A stretch of DNA of 64,000 nt from the NCBI GenBank assembly GCA_018238155.1, contig JABCTZ010000032.1:298491-362490 (forward strand), given 5' to 3'. Source of the DNA: Candidatus Heimdallarchaeota archaeon. Its GTDB lineage: Archaea > Asgardarchaeota > Heimdallarchaeia > JABLTI01. Below the pieces are notes generated by a model. It was not told the DNA's origin, made no database searches, and saw only the letters and a list, made by a program, of their open reading frames with translations. How positions within the stretch are numbered: position 1 is the stretch's first letter; each line of letters begins with the position of its first letter. The translations under genes were made by a program, and so were the position numbers. This document shows positions 1-8,439 of this stretch, piece after piece.

Positions 1-72
1 GTTTTTGAGAACTGCAGTCTCGACTGTTTTTCTTATCAGCCGAGCGCTCTAACCAAGCTGAGCTACGGGCCC
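1..72 (-). tRNA. tRNA-Ile(GAT), 5' exon plus start of intron, cut by window edge
   Basis: Read on the minus strand from 72, the sequence gives a 7-nt acceptor arm GGGCCCG, then TA, a D-arm beginning GCTC with GGTTA in the loop, and the anticodon stem CTCGG followed by CT-GAT-A. The anticodon GAT (37..35) is isoleucine. The expected CCGAG partner of the anticodon stem does not follow. Instead there is A-rich sequence with a CAGTC/GACTG inverted repeat. This fits an archaeal intron at the canonical 37/38 position, removed by the bulge-helix-bulge endonuclease. The 3' exon lies outside the window, so the intron length is unknown. Confidence 0.85.
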
Positions 73-378
73 CTTTGTATTGTTTTAATACTTCTGATTT
101 TGACTTTTTTCACTTAAAAAAGTTTATGATTGGATTATATATTCTCTTTTTGGTTTGTTCAATCTATTCGTTTAATAGTTTTTACTCTTAAAGCTGTTTT
201 ACTTATTGTTAAAAAACAGTCTTTTCGTTTCTTACTTACTTTTATTATACTTTACCTACAAACCAAAGTTTAAAATAAACAAGTACAAACGTTATATTGA
301 ATTTAGAAAGCTAATTATAGGAAATTGACAAAAACATAGTATACTAAATTAGTAATATAAAATGGCAGGGAACTCAAC
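73..378. other. Intergenic, AT-rich, with GTPase promoter
   Basis: No ORF worth calling. A TATA-like stretch (tagtatacta, about 337-346) lies about 35 bases before the GTPase start codon, and a purine-rich ggcaggga just upstream of the ATG can serve as ribosome binding site. Nothing else is visible. Confidence 0.4.
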
Positions 379-957
379 ATGTCACAAAATAATGGAAAAG
401 CAATAAACGCAATCTTAAAATTAGTACTCCTAGGTGATGGTGCTGTAGGGAAAACAACTATGAGGCGCCAATTTCTTGGTGAAGGATTTAAAGCAGGTTA
501 TTCTGCAACCATTGGTGCTGATTTTGCTATTAAAAGAATCAATCTTGAAAATTATCGTTTAACATTTCAGATTTGGGATTTAGCAGGTCAACAAAGATTC
601 GCTGCTGTTAGGGAATTATACTATCGAGGTTCTCGTGGTGCTTTGTTAGTTTTTGATGTTACTAACCCCAGTTCATTTAACAATCTCCCCACTTGGCTTG
701 AAGAGCTCTGGAAAAAAGCCGGTCGTGTTCCTATGATTCTCTGTGGAAACAAAATTGATCTTCGTTCTGAAGTTCCTAAAAGCATCGCTCCCGAATTAGG
801 TCAAGAATACGCGAGAAGACTTTCAGAAGCATTAGGGTATGAAGTTCCTTATATTGAAACCAGTGCTAAAACCGGCGAGAAAGTTAATGAGGCCTTCTTC
901 ATGCTTGGTTTGAGTATTATTCGTTCTGTTAAAAAACCAAAAACTATTCTCGAATGA
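379..957 (+). CDS. Ras/Rab-like small GTPase
   Basis: Small GTP-binding protein of 192 residues. The P-loop GDGAVGKT is at residues 19-26. A switch I threonine lies in TIGADF (about 45). The Walker B/switch II motif reads DLAGQQRF (about 67-74), the guanine-specificity motif GNKIDL (about 122-127) and the G5 motif ETSAK (about 159-163). The switch II glutamine needed for GTP hydrolysis is present. The C-terminus lacks a CAAX or other cysteine motif, so lipid anchoring in the Ras/Rab manner is not expected. It is a close paralog of the next gene. Asgard genomes are known for large expansions of such GTPases; the partner and process here cannot be read from sequence. The Roadblock proteins further along the window are possible regulators, by analogy only. 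Confidence 0.95.
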   Translation: MSQNNGKAINAILKLVLLGDGAVGKTTMRRQFLGEGFKAGYSATIGADFAIKRINLENYRLTFQIWDLAGQQRFAAVRELYYRGSRGALLVFDVTNPSSFNNLPTWLEELWKKAGRVPMILCGNKIDLRSEVPKSIAPELGQEYARRLSEALGYEVPYIETSAKTGEKVNEAFFMLGLSIIRSVKKPKTILE

Positions 958-1146
958 TATGTGATAGACTTTCTATCTCATCATTTTTTTTCTTTTTCCC
1001 TTCCGCAATGATTACTATTTTAAAGTAGTATGTTTATCTATCATTTGCCTTAATCGATTCTGCAGTATAGCAAATCCTTTAAAGGAATACTCTTTCACAA
1101 TAAAAAGAGAATTTTAAATTTAATTGTATATGGAGCTTGAATAAAA

Positions 1147-1716
1147 GTGAGTAGACCTCAAAAATCATCAGTATATAAAGTAGTTTTACTTGGAGACGGT
1201 GCTGTCGGTAAAACGAGCATTAGACAACAATATCTTGGAAAAGGGTTCAAAGAAGGTTACTCTATGACCATTGGCGCAGATTTCTGCGTTAAACGTGTTG
1301 AGCTCTCTGATATGATTATTACCTTTCAAATATGGGATCTTGCAGGTCAACAAAGATTTGATGTAGTTCGAGAAGTATATTATCGCGGTAGTAGTGGTGC
1401 ATTATTGATTTTTGATGTTTCAAATCCAGGCTCCTTTGAGAATTTACCTGCTTGGTTAAATGAATTAACCAAAAACAATTACGATCGTATTGTTCCCATT
1501 GTTTTAATTGGAAATAAAACTGATTTACGTGGAACGGCTCCTTGTTTACCTAAAGAAGCAGGACAACAATATGCCGCTGCTTTAACCCAATGGACTGGTT
1601 TTGATGTGCCTTATCTTGAAACATCAGCAAAATCTGGTATAAATATTGAAAAGGCATTTGGTCTTCTTTCAAAGCAAATTGAACTTTTCTTAGATAAATA
1701 TAGACTACGAGGATAA
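1147..1716 (+). CDS. Ras/Rab-like small GTPase, paralog of the preceding gene
   Basis: A 189-residue small GTPase starting at a GTG codon. It carries GDGAVGKT (about 17-24), TIGADF in switch I, DLAGQQRF in switch II, GNKTDL and ETSAKSG. Its closest visible relative is the gene 190 bases upstream: the switch regions and P-loop surroundings are nearly the same, so this is a tandem duplication with divergence in the helical regions and C-terminus. No C-terminal cysteine is present for lipidation. The 190-base gap contains a T-rich tract after the first gene (about 984-1000) that may terminate it, so the two may be transcribed separately. The cellular role is unknown. Confidence 0.95.
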   Translation: MSRPQKSSVYKVVLLGDGAVGKTSIRQQYLGKGFKEGYSMTIGADFCVKRVELSDMIITFQIWDLAGQQRFDVVREVYYRGSSGALLIFDVSNPGSFENLPAWLNELTKNNYDRIVPIVLIGNKTDLRGTAPCLPKEAGQQYAAALTQWTGFDVPYLETSAKSGINIEKAFGLLSKQIELFLDKYRLRG

Positions 1717-1838
1717 CCTCGTTTTCTCACCTCCTTTTTATGTTCGGTTCTTAAGAAATCCTTTTTAATGAAAAATGTTCGAAATAGTCAAAGAATACTA
1801 CTTAGTGATATTATAAAGTTAAAGGATGAGTCAAATTT

Positions 1839-2342
1839 ATGTCAAAAACAAAGAAAAGTAGTAAAGATGCAAAAAAGGTTGAAGAAGACGTTCCTCTTAT
1901 GGAGCGATTGCCATCAAATTTGCCTTTTGCACCTATGGTTCGAAGACCTGATTACCAACTGAGATTTGTAAAACTCTCAGTTCCAACATCTATACCAATT
2001 GAGATAATAATCGCGGTAGTATTTATTGGATTATTCTTTATCTATATGGGCGGATTTTATGATTTAGCTCAAGACAATATAAGCGCTTTTGGTTCTGGTC
2101 AAGATGGTAATCCAATAGTAATTTATCCCGGACAATTAGATTCTCAATTTCTTGTAGAAGGAATGGCTGCAGGACTACTAATGTTTATTGGAGCTGGTGG
2201 TTTCTTTATGCTTTATTATTCAACACAATATGCTTATTCGCCAAAAAATGCCACTATTCTTTTAGTAGTTGGAATTGGCATTGTCGGACTTGCATGGATA
2301 GCAATAATGTATATGTTGCTTTCGAAAATGGGTATTTGGTGA
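1839..2342 (+). CDS. OST3/OST6-like oligosaccharyltransferase membrane subunit (no thioredoxin domain)
   Basis: A 167-residue protein with a charged N-terminal tail of about 50 residues and three hydrophobic segments (about 52-73, 105-127, 139-162). The stretch SQFLVEGMAAGLLMFIGAGG and the later VVGIGIVGLAWIAIMYMLLS resemble, in order and spacing, the conserved QFVAE...LLFNGG and AGIGLVVLFFSWMLS parts of the membrane domain of eukaryotic OST3/OST6 (MAGT1/TUSC3). Eukaryotic OST3/6 has a luminal thioredoxin domain before the membrane segments; here it is absent. The start is supported by an AAAGGATGAG ribosome binding site. Asgard archaea are reported to carry OST3/6-like proteins. The assignment rests on recalled sequence similarity and is moderately confident. 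Confidence 0.6.
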   Translation: MSKTKKSSKDAKKVEEDVPLMERLPSNLPFAPMVRRPDYQLRFVKLSVPTSIPIEIIIAVVFIGLFFIYMGGFYDLAQDNISAFGSGQDGNPIVIYPGQLDSQFLVEGMAAGLLMFIGAGGFFMLYYSTQYAYSPKNATILLVVGIGIVGLAWIAIMYMLLSKMGIW

Positions 2343-2492
2343 GAATATAAATTTACGAAGGAAGGCTTTTTTGCTTTGCTTCATTTTTCATTTCTTTCTG
2401 CTTGATCTAAAATGATTTGAAATAAGCTGGGATTAGTAGGAGAAAAATATGTGATTGTATTAATATCAATCACAGAGAAAAAAATAGCTATT

Positions 2493-2903
2493 TTACTTTT
2501 CATCTTTAAATTGTTTTTCGATTAATTCCTGGAAAACTTTCTTCTTTTTTGCCCCTGAAAATTGACCAATTACTTTCCCTTCTTTAAAGAGATAAAATGT
2601 TGGGACATATCTAATTTGATATTGAATTGCTGCTTGCCTTTCATGATCCGTATTAATTTTACCAAAAGCAACTTTTCCTTTATAGATTTCAGCTAAATCC
2701 TGTGTTATTGGGTCCATTATTTTACAAGGTGGACACCAAGTAGCATAGAAATCAACTATTACATTTTTGTTATTATTGATAAATGGTTGAAGATCTTTGT
2801 TCTTTAAAACCGTAACTTCTCCGCTTGCACTTTGATTTTGATTCATAATATCACTAACAATTTTTGCTTTTATTTGTTCTAATTCTTTATCTTCTAAACT
2901 CAA
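2493..2903 (-). CDS. Thioredoxin
   Basis: A 136-residue thioredoxin-fold protein with the redox motif WCPPCK at about residues 55-60. The cis-proline region is RYVPTFYLFKEGK, followed by the C-terminal GAKKKKVFQELI helix. A charged N-terminal extension of about 40 residues precedes the fold. There is no signal peptide or membrane segment, so it should act in the cytoplasm as a thiol-disulfide reductant. It is convergent with the OST3/6-like gene, whose eukaryotic relatives have a thioredoxin domain in the same chain. That proximity is suggestive only. The PP dipeptide differs from the usual GP of classical thioredoxins. Confidence 0.93.
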   Translation of the reverse strand: MSLEDKELEQIKAKIVSDIMNQNQSASGEVTVLKNKDLQPFINNNKNVIVDFYATWCPPCKIMDPITQDLAEIYKGKVAFGKINTDHERQAAIQYQIRYVPTFYLFKEGKVIGQFSGAKKKKVFQELIEKQFKDEK

Positions 2904-3260
2904 TTTTATTACCTCGTATAAGTTTTACTCTTAATAAGTTTTTCAAGAGACCCAATTACAAATTACATTGGATACCTTGATAACTGTTTTTTATCAGCTA
3001 TAAGATATGAGCTGAATAAATTTACTACTGAAATTATTTAAGTTTTCTATTTTAGAAACTAAGTTTTGATTTACTTTCTTTCTTTCTTTCTTTCTTAAGT
3101 TTACTCTATTTAATTTAACTTTCAATAAGAAAATCTTTAGTATAGAAAGACAGTAAATAATATTAACTACAATAGCACAGTTAGTTATTAGTAATAGTGT
3201 TTATTCACTTCCTCCCAATGATGAACCTTCAAAAGAAGACAGTAAGGAAAGTATGTTACA
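2904..3260. other. Intergenic with a CTTT microsatellite
   Basis: About 357 bases without a convincing ORF. Positions 3074-3096 are nearly six tandem copies of CTTT. The remainder is AT-rich and should hold the thioredoxin promoter (minus strand) and that of the next gene. No RNA gene was recognised. Confidence 0.6.
3074..3096. repeat. (CTTT)n simple repeat
   Basis: Uninterrupted tetranucleotide repeat of about 5.75 units, lying in the divergent spacer between thioredoxin and the acidic membrane protein. Tracts of this kind can vary in length by slippage; no effect on either gene can be inferred. Confidence 0.9.
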
Positions 3261-4787
3261 ATGGCTGAAATGGAACTTTATATGATTCTCGGAGTTACAG
3301 GTATCTTTGTGTTAGTTATCGGTGCAATCCTTTGGAATCAAATTAGACAGACAAAAAAGAAAAGTAATCTAAGCGAATCTGCTCATATTAGTCCATCTAG
3401 TTTTAATGCCGAAGATAAGACAAAAATGCTCTTTCGTTTGGACAAACGAGAAACACAACTAAGAAGAGAACGTATCTTAGAAGGGGGCACTTTACCTGAA
3501 CTATCGGAATTAGTTATTTACTCACCTGTTAAGAGTGAAAAAATAGATTCTAAAGAAGTTGATATCAGAGGCAAAGTAGCAATTAAATCTATTGTATGGA
3601 TAAATTGTCAAGCTGCCTTTGTTGATGTAGATGGTTCTTTTATTGGTTCAGTTCCTCTAACTCGAGGTAAAAATAATCTTGAAATTGTTGTAATAGGTCC
3701 ATATGGGAAATCAATTTATACATCATTTGATGTTAATTGCACTTCAAAAGAAGCACCAAATTTACCTGCCGGTGCTAGTATGCTCTTACCTAATATTGGA
3801 CTTGATATACATACTAAAACAAGTACTGAATCGTTTATCCCTGATTCAGAAAATGTTTCTGCAGAAGATGGAGTGCCTGCAATGAAATACGCTTCTATTT
3901 CTGATCCAATTATCGTCTCTGAAAATGAAATTGATCCCTCTGTTTTGGCTGCTTTAAAGGGTGACCCAATAGTAGATACTCCAGTTGATATTCCTGACAT
4001 CCCTGATATCGGTAGCATAGAAGCAGAAGAAACAATGGAAATTCCGGATATCCCCGATATTTTGGGCGATGAAACGGTTGATGAAGTTCAGATACCTGAT
4101 ATCCCTGATGTAAATCTAGATGAGGAAGATGAAGCGTCTGAAGAATCTTCTATCACAGAAGACTCAAAAGCAATTGAAGAATCTGTAAAAATCATTGAAG
4201 AAACAATAAAAATTGAAGAAGAAAGTGAAAAAGATGAAAGTCAATTTCCATTAGATAAAATGCTTCCAATCCAACCTGGCGATAAAGTGAAAGAGGTGGA
4301 AGAGGAAAAAATTGAGCTTTCTGAATTTCAACCATTAAAACAAACCATTGTTGGTCTTCAAGAATTAACGGTAGAAACCACTCATCAAAAATTAAATGAT
4401 GAGCGCTCGACTGAAATTTTGCTACATTCAGGTTTCATCTCCAGAGAAGATGGAGAACAAATTAAAGTGGTAAAAATAGAGAAACGGATCGAGAAAATTG
4501 ATGATAAATGGTTCTCAACACTCGGTATAGCAAATTTAACTGATGCAGAACTAAGTCTGATAGAAATTTCTGAATATATATCCGGAACGTTCAAGATAAA
4601 GGATATGCTCCCTGTGAATGTTTTAGAACCAATTATTGGTACTTCACCTGAAGGTGTAAAAATCACCTGGACAATTAATGAGGTGAAACCACAAATGAAA
4701 TTGTTCATAACATATAATGAAGATATTAATCCGTTAACACTAATCTCTGAAGAACAAAAAACACCAAAAATAACTATTAGAAGATAG
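3261..4787 (+). CDS. Membrane-anchored acidic protein with Ig-like domain and IPDIPD repeats
   Basis: A 508-residue protein of unknown function. An N-terminal hydrophobic segment (about 5-25) can anchor it. Residues about 75-165 look like a beta-sandwich of the bacterial Ig/glucodextranase-like type (a conserved-looking VDVDGSFIGSVPL then GKNNLEIVVIGPYG). Residues about 235-345 are very acidic and contain three spaced IPDIPD copies. The last 130 residues form another beta-rich domain of unrecognised family. The topology suggests a surface or membrane-associated scaffold, but the orientation is uncertain. It is followed convergently by fwdB with only 9 bases between the stops. Confidence 0.75.
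   Translation: MAEMELYMILGVTGIFVLVIGAILWNQIRQTKKKSNLSESAHISPSSFNAEDKTKMLFRLDKRETQLRRERILEGGTLPELSELVIYSPVKSEKIDSKEVDIRGKVAIKSIVWINCQAAFVDVDGSFIGSVPLTRGKNNLEIVVIGPYGKSIYTSFDVNCTSKEAPNLPAGASMLLPNIGLDIHTKTSTESFIPDSENVSAEDGVPAMKYASISDPIIVSENEIDPSVLAALKGDPIVDTPVDIPDIPDIGSIEAEETMEIPDIPDILGDETVDEVQIPDIPDVNLDEEDEASEESSITEDSKAIEESVKIIEETIKIEEESEKDESQFPLDKMLPIQPGDKVKEVEEEKIELSEFQPLKQTIVGLQELTVETTHQKLNDERSTEILLHSGFISREDGEQIKVVKIEKRIEKIDDKWFSTLGIANLTDAELSLIEISEYISGTFKIKDMLPVNVLEPIIGTSPEGVKITWTINEVKPQMKLFITYNEDINPLTLISEEQKTPKITIRR
3984..4115 (+). repeat. Coding repeats for IPDIPD motifs
   Basis: Three spaced copies of a roughly 24-base unit encode ATTCCTGAC-ATCCCTGAT-like IPDIP(D) blocks in the acidic linker of the preceding CDS. 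Copies differ mainly at third positions, which indicates selection for the peptide rather than a very recent DNA duplication. Confidence 0.75.
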
Positions 4788-4796
4788 GTCATATCC

Positions 4797-6116
4797 CTAT
4801 ATTCTAATTATTTTTTTCTTCTTTAATTGAATGTATTTTGAGAAAATCTTTTTTAGCACTTGATAATCTGTCAAGATTCCTTTTGGACCTGATTTTACTT
4901 TTCGAAGTCTAAGTGGAACTGAATCCATTCTATATGCAGTACCTGTTGATTCAACACCTGAAATTGTTACTGGAAAAACTACTTCAGCTAAGCGTGTTGT
5001 AGGTGTTTCGTATGGATCTAGTGCAATAACAGGTATCTGAGAGAAATGGTTCATTACTTTTCTAGGAGAATTTCCGACTGGATCTGAAGCAACAATAAAT
5101 GCTGCATCAGCTTCTTGTTGAGATAATACACTGGCCATAGAAAATTCTCCGGGATTATATTGAGGAAATCCTCTTGTAAGAGAAACTGCAAATGGATAAC
5201 CAGATATCCAAGTAATTACATTTTGAGCTCCCGTGACATTATAGTGACCTCGAAGTGGCATAACATAGAATTTTGTATGTTCATTTAAATCGCGAACTAA
5301 GCTTAATGCAGCATCTACATTTCTATGTTTGCCTTTTGTAGTAGCTAAACCCAAACCAAAGAAAATCACTCCATGTTTTGCCTTTTTCATTATTTCAGCT
5401 AATTGTTGAATTTTCTCTATCGGAATGCCTGCGACTACATTCTCTGTTATTTCTCTGCCCCGAAGTATTGCTCTTAGAGCACTAATGAATTCAAAATCAC
5501 CATCTGGTTCGATTTGTATGAAATGATTAGCTAATTTTGCCGTTTCTGTAAAACGTATGTCAATTACCACAACAGTCCGTTCTTGAAATCCTTTTTCTCG
5601 AAAATAACCTCTTGGAAAAGTTGTATATCTACTCATATGTCTTGGATGTGCTTCCATTGGATTACAACCAAGATAAATAATGAGGTCAGATCTGTTCCTG
5701 ATTTCTCCCAAAGTACAACCAGCTAAACCAATTTCTTGTATACCCATAACAGAAGGTCCATGACAAACAGAAGGACAATGATCCCAAATTGCTCCTGCTT
5801 CTTCAGCTAATTTTATGCTTTCTTTGTGAGCTTCAGCTTCTGTTGAACCGAATCCATAGAAGATTGGAAATTCTGCTTCAAAAAGTATTTCTGCCGCTTT
5901 CACAGCTGCTTCATCATAACTTACCGGGGTGAATATACCGTCAATTTTTATCAATGGAGAGAGGAGTCTTTTTCCATCTTTATTCCCTGTGATTTTAACT
6001 GCTCCTAATTGGCAAGCATTTTTTACTTCAATTATTTCTTCCTTTTCTAAAACAACTTCAATATCATCACAGAGACTTCCACAGAAAGGGCAAACTACAT
6101 CTTTAACTACTTTCAA
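4797..6116 (-). CDS. fwdB: Formylmethanofuran dehydrogenase subunit B (molybdopterin/tungstopterin subunit)
   Basis: Catalytic oxidoreductase subunit that reduces CO2 to formate in the Fwd/Fmd complex; the formate is then condensed with methanofuran by FwdA. The 439-residue length matches the family. The N-terminal VCPFCGSLCDDIEV holds the ligands of a 4Fe-4S cluster. The segment CPSVCHGPS (about residues 117-125) carries the cysteine expected to coordinate the metal. GCNPMEAHPRHMSRY is a typical pterin-binding stretch. The start is a TTG preceded by GGTGAT. fwdD is 25 bases upstream in the same direction, and the rest of the complex is divergent at 7.3-11 kb. Cysteine, not selenocysteine, is encoded. 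Confidence 0.93.
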   Translation of the reverse strand: MKVVKDVVCPFCGSLCDDIEVVLEKEEIIEVKNACQLGAVKITGNKDGKRLLSPLIKIDGIFTPVSYDEAAVKAAEILFEAEFPIFYGFGSTEAEAHKESIKLAEEAGAIWDHCPSVCHGPSVMGIQEIGLAGCTLGEIRNRSDLIIYLGCNPMEAHPRHMSRYTTFPRGYFREKGFQERTVVVIDIRFTETAKLANHFIQIEPDGDFEFISALRAILRGREITENVVAGIPIEKIQQLAEIMKKAKHGVIFFGLGLATTKGKHRNVDAALSLVRDLNEHTKFYVMPLRGHYNVTGAQNVITWISGYPFAVSLTRGFPQYNPGEFSMASVLSQQEADAAFIVASDPVGNSPRKVMNHFSQIPVIALDPYETPTTRLAEVVFPVTISGVESTGTAYRMDSVPLRLRKVKSGPKGILTDYQVLKKIFSKYIQLKKKKIIRI

Positions 6117-6141
6117 ATTTAATCACCAATAGATAGTTGTT

Positions 6142-6561
6142 CTAACTGATTTTTTTGGCTTGTTTTTCTAATATTTGAACAAGTTCCTCTACTTCAAGTA
6201 TTTTTTCTTTTGTTGGAGTAATCTTTGCATTGACACCTTTATATTGTGGAACCCCAATGCCTGCTGATCCTGGAGGTGTAATCCAATTTGCGTACATACC
6301 GAGCGGCATAAAGATAATCCCTTCATGTGGAGCATCTTTAGAAAGTCTCGCACTAACAGTAATTTCTCCTTCAGAAGTAGAAATTTTGACGTTATCATTT
6401 TCTTTTACATCAAGTTTCTCCATATCTTTAGGATCTAAGTAGCAAACTCCAGTAGCTATTCTGGCTTTCTCAGAAATTTTAATGCCAACCAAAGTGACTC
6501 CTTGTTCTATTGTTCTACCTGAGGTAAATATTACTTCCAAAGAAGGCTTTTGTTCAGACAT
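6142..6561 (-). CDS. fwdD: Formylmethanofuran dehydrogenase subunit D
   Basis: Small molybdopterin dinucleotide-binding subunit that completes the FwdB active site. Residues GVCYLDPKDMEKLDVKENDNVKIS form the double-psi beta-barrel pattern, and GIIFMPLGMYANWITPP matches the conserved FwdD segment before the C-terminus. The ATG at 6561 gives 139 residues. The frame is open to a TTG at 6573 and neither has a clear ribosome binding site. The gene sits directly before fwdB, so the two are probably cotranscribed. Confidence 0.92.
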   Translation of the reverse strand: MSEQKPSLEVIFTSGRTIEQGVTLVGIKISEKARIATGVCYLDPKDMEKLDVKENDNVKISTSEGEITVSARLSKDAPHEGIIFMPLGMYANWITPPGSAGIGVPQYKGVNAKITPTKEKILEVEELVQILEKQAKKIS

Positions 6562-6644
6562 GCTAATAATCAACTATTCTATCTTTTTTTTCTAGTTTTA
6601 ATTCTTTTTATTAGATTTCTTACGAAGAGATTAATTTAGCTTTG

Positions 6645-7178
6645 TTAGAATTTACTAGCTATTTTTTCTGCAAGCTCTGTTCTTTGAATCTCTTGATTTA
6701 TACTTCTTATTATTTGATTTATTATTATTGCTTGCACACCTGCAGTTAAAAGATCCCAATTACTAATATAAGGTGCCAAATAAAGCGATATATCATTATT
6801 ATCAGAAATCAGATTTAATTGAAGCGAATGTTGAATAATTTGAGCAAAATCAGGATATTGGCTAATTTTTGAAATACATTCTTCTCGTATATCATCAACA
6901 AAATCATCCAAAAAATGAAGGTTTTTTTTAGTTATTGCTTTCAAAGTAAGTAGAACACTATTCAAATTATCAATGCTTGCTTTTTTGAAGTTGAAATTCT
7001 TGAATCTATCTGAATTTGTTCCAGATTGTTGTAAAACTAAGGCTTCAACAAGTAGTGTTGCTTCATCTAAGGTATGTGTAAATTCCTCAGCAGCTTGTTT
7101 TATTCTAGGTCGTAAATATCTTCGATTTTTGAACATGACTGAAACCTGTTGTGTTTTTACATCGTAATAAAAGAACAT
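6645..7178 (-). CDS. Hypothetical helical protein upstream of fwdDB
   Basis: A 177-residue protein with no family I recognise. It is predicted almost entirely helical: long amphipathic stretches (about 28-60 and 70-105) and a hydrophobic patch near 145-160 that is too short and polar for a confident membrane segment. There are no cysteines or obvious catalytic motifs. It lies 80 bases before fwdD on the same strand and its start faces the divergent ferredoxin gene, so it may be the first gene of the fwdDB transcript. A second possible start is the internal methionine at residue 15. A role in the Fwd locus is only guilt by association. Confidence 0.7.
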   Translation of the reverse strand: MFFYYDVKTQQVSVMFKNRRYLRPRIKQAAEEFTHTLDEATLLVEALVLQQSGTNSDRFKNFNFKKASIDNLNSVLLTLKAITKKNLHFLDDFVDDIREECISKISQYPDFAQIIQHSLQLNLISDNNDISLYLAPYISNWDLLTAGVQAIIINQIIRSINQEIQRTELAEKIASKF

Positions 7179-7317
7179 TTAAACCTATTTTTCTAGTTGA
7201 TATTACATGAAAAACCTCTTCTATAATATCAAAAGAGAATGATTGTTGTACAATTAATTAATGCTTTAACAAGAAAATATAAGAATATTAAAAAAACAGA
7301 AATTATCTCATCCAAGA

Positions 7318-7626
7318 GTGTTTCCTTTGCCAGTCCATGAACGAATTACTTACCGAATTGCTATTGATGCATCTCTCTGTAACGGTTGTAATAATTGTAC
7401 AACTGCTTGTCCAGTAAATGCTGTTCTGGGTGAAGATGAACGATTTGACACCGAAGAGGATCCCAGGGTAATTGCAATAAAAAATGGTGTTGCAGTTGTT
7501 ATTAATCCCTTTAGATGTGATGGAGACGGAGTCTGTATGATTGTTTGTCCGCAAAATTGTATTTCTATTGAATTTATTCCATTAGATGAGTATATTGAAG
7601 TTGAACGGGAAACTTCCAAAACTTAA
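7318..7626 (+). CDS. 2x[4Fe-4S] ferredoxin, Fwd-associated
   Basis: A 102-residue ferredoxin with two cluster motifs: CNGCNNCTTACP (about 22-33) and, after an insertion of about 35 residues, CDGDGVCMIVCP (about 65-76). In the second motif the first pair is spaced CxxxxxC rather than CxxC, so the second cluster may be atypical. It starts at GTG; no ATG is available. It is followed by a polyferredoxin 44 bases downstream and then fwdA and fwdC, so it most likely delivers low-potential electrons to the Fwd complex (a FwdG-like role). The exact subunit name is uncertain. Confidence 0.85.
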   Translation: MFPLPVHERITYRIAIDASLCNGCNNCTTACPVNAVLGEDERFDTEEDPRVIAIKNGVAVVINPFRCDGDGVCMIVCPQNCISIEFIPLDEYIEVERETSKT

Positions 7627-7669
7627 TTTTAGCTTTATTAAAAAATTCAGAATTATTGAGGTTAAAAAA

Positions 7670-8437
7670 ATGACTCGAGTGCCCTCTGTTAAAAGAAAAA
7701 TGAATTTAGTAACTACAGAACGGAAGGATCGCTACGATAAAACCTCTCTTGTTTTAGATCTTGAGAAATGTACAGGTTGTAATCTTTGTTGGACCATTTG
7801 TCCAAGATATGCTATTGAGCGAGGGCCAATTGGAGCATCTTTAAGGGATCGTGTAATTGCTCCACCAATAAGAATTAATTACCACAAGTGTGTCTTTTGT
7901 GGTTTATGTGCTTATATTTGCCCATTTGATGCTTTATCCTTAATTGTTAATGATAAACCAGCTGAGAAAATAAAAAGTGGAGTATCAATACCTTTTCTTA
8001 AAGGGCACAAAATAAAGGTTAGCCGAACAGGTCATACTGCCTTAAAATTTATTGATGGAAAAATATCAGTTGATGATGATGAATGTCCTGGAGGGTGTTC
8101 GACATGTATCGATGTCTGTCCTGTTGAATGCCTTACTCTTCCAGTATCCTCTAAGGAGAAACCTTGGGAAAAAGTACCAAAAGTTGGTGTGGATAGAGAA
8201 AAGTGTCTCTTCTGTGGTGCTTGTCTATTTGCTTGTCCGGCAAATGGTGCTGTAAAGCTAGAGCGGACTGAGATAAAGTGTAGTGAGGAAGGTTCTGAGA
8301 GTAGAATATGGAAAAATCTAGAAACAAAATTGAAGAAACCAGTACAATCTCGAGATTGGTTCTTTGAAAAAAGAGTAAAAGCAGCTCCTGGTGGTGGACA
8401 AAAATTAGCTCCAAAAAGAAAAAATCTAAAGGATTAA
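7670..8437 (+). CDS. Polyferredoxin with four 4Fe-4S motifs (FwdF/FwdG-like)
   Basis: Iron-sulfur electron-transfer protein of 255 residues. Four cluster-binding motifs are visible: CTGCNLCWTICP, CVFCGLCAYICP, CPGGCSTCIDVCP (variant spacing) and CLFCGACLFACP. Polyferredoxins of this type form the electron wire of formylmethanofuran dehydrogenase complexes. The frame is open from an ATG at 7586, but the ATG at 7670 avoids overlap with the ferredoxin gene and has a GAGGTT ribosome binding site, so it is preferred. The stop codon is two bases before the proposed start of fwdA, indicating translational coupling. Confidence 0.88.
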   Translation: MTRVPSVKRKMNLVTTERKDRYDKTSLVLDLEKCTGCNLCWTICPRYAIERGPIGASLRDRVIAPPIRINYHKCVFCGLCAYICPFDALSLIVNDKPAEKIKSGVSIPFLKGHKIKVSRTGHTALKFIDGKISVDDDECPGGCSTCIDVCPVECLTLPVSSKEKPWEKVPKVGVDREKCLFCGACLFACPANGAVKLERTEIKCSEEGSESRIWKNLETKLKKPVQSRDWFFEKRVKAAPGGGQKLAPKRKNLKD

Positions 8438-8439
8438 GA

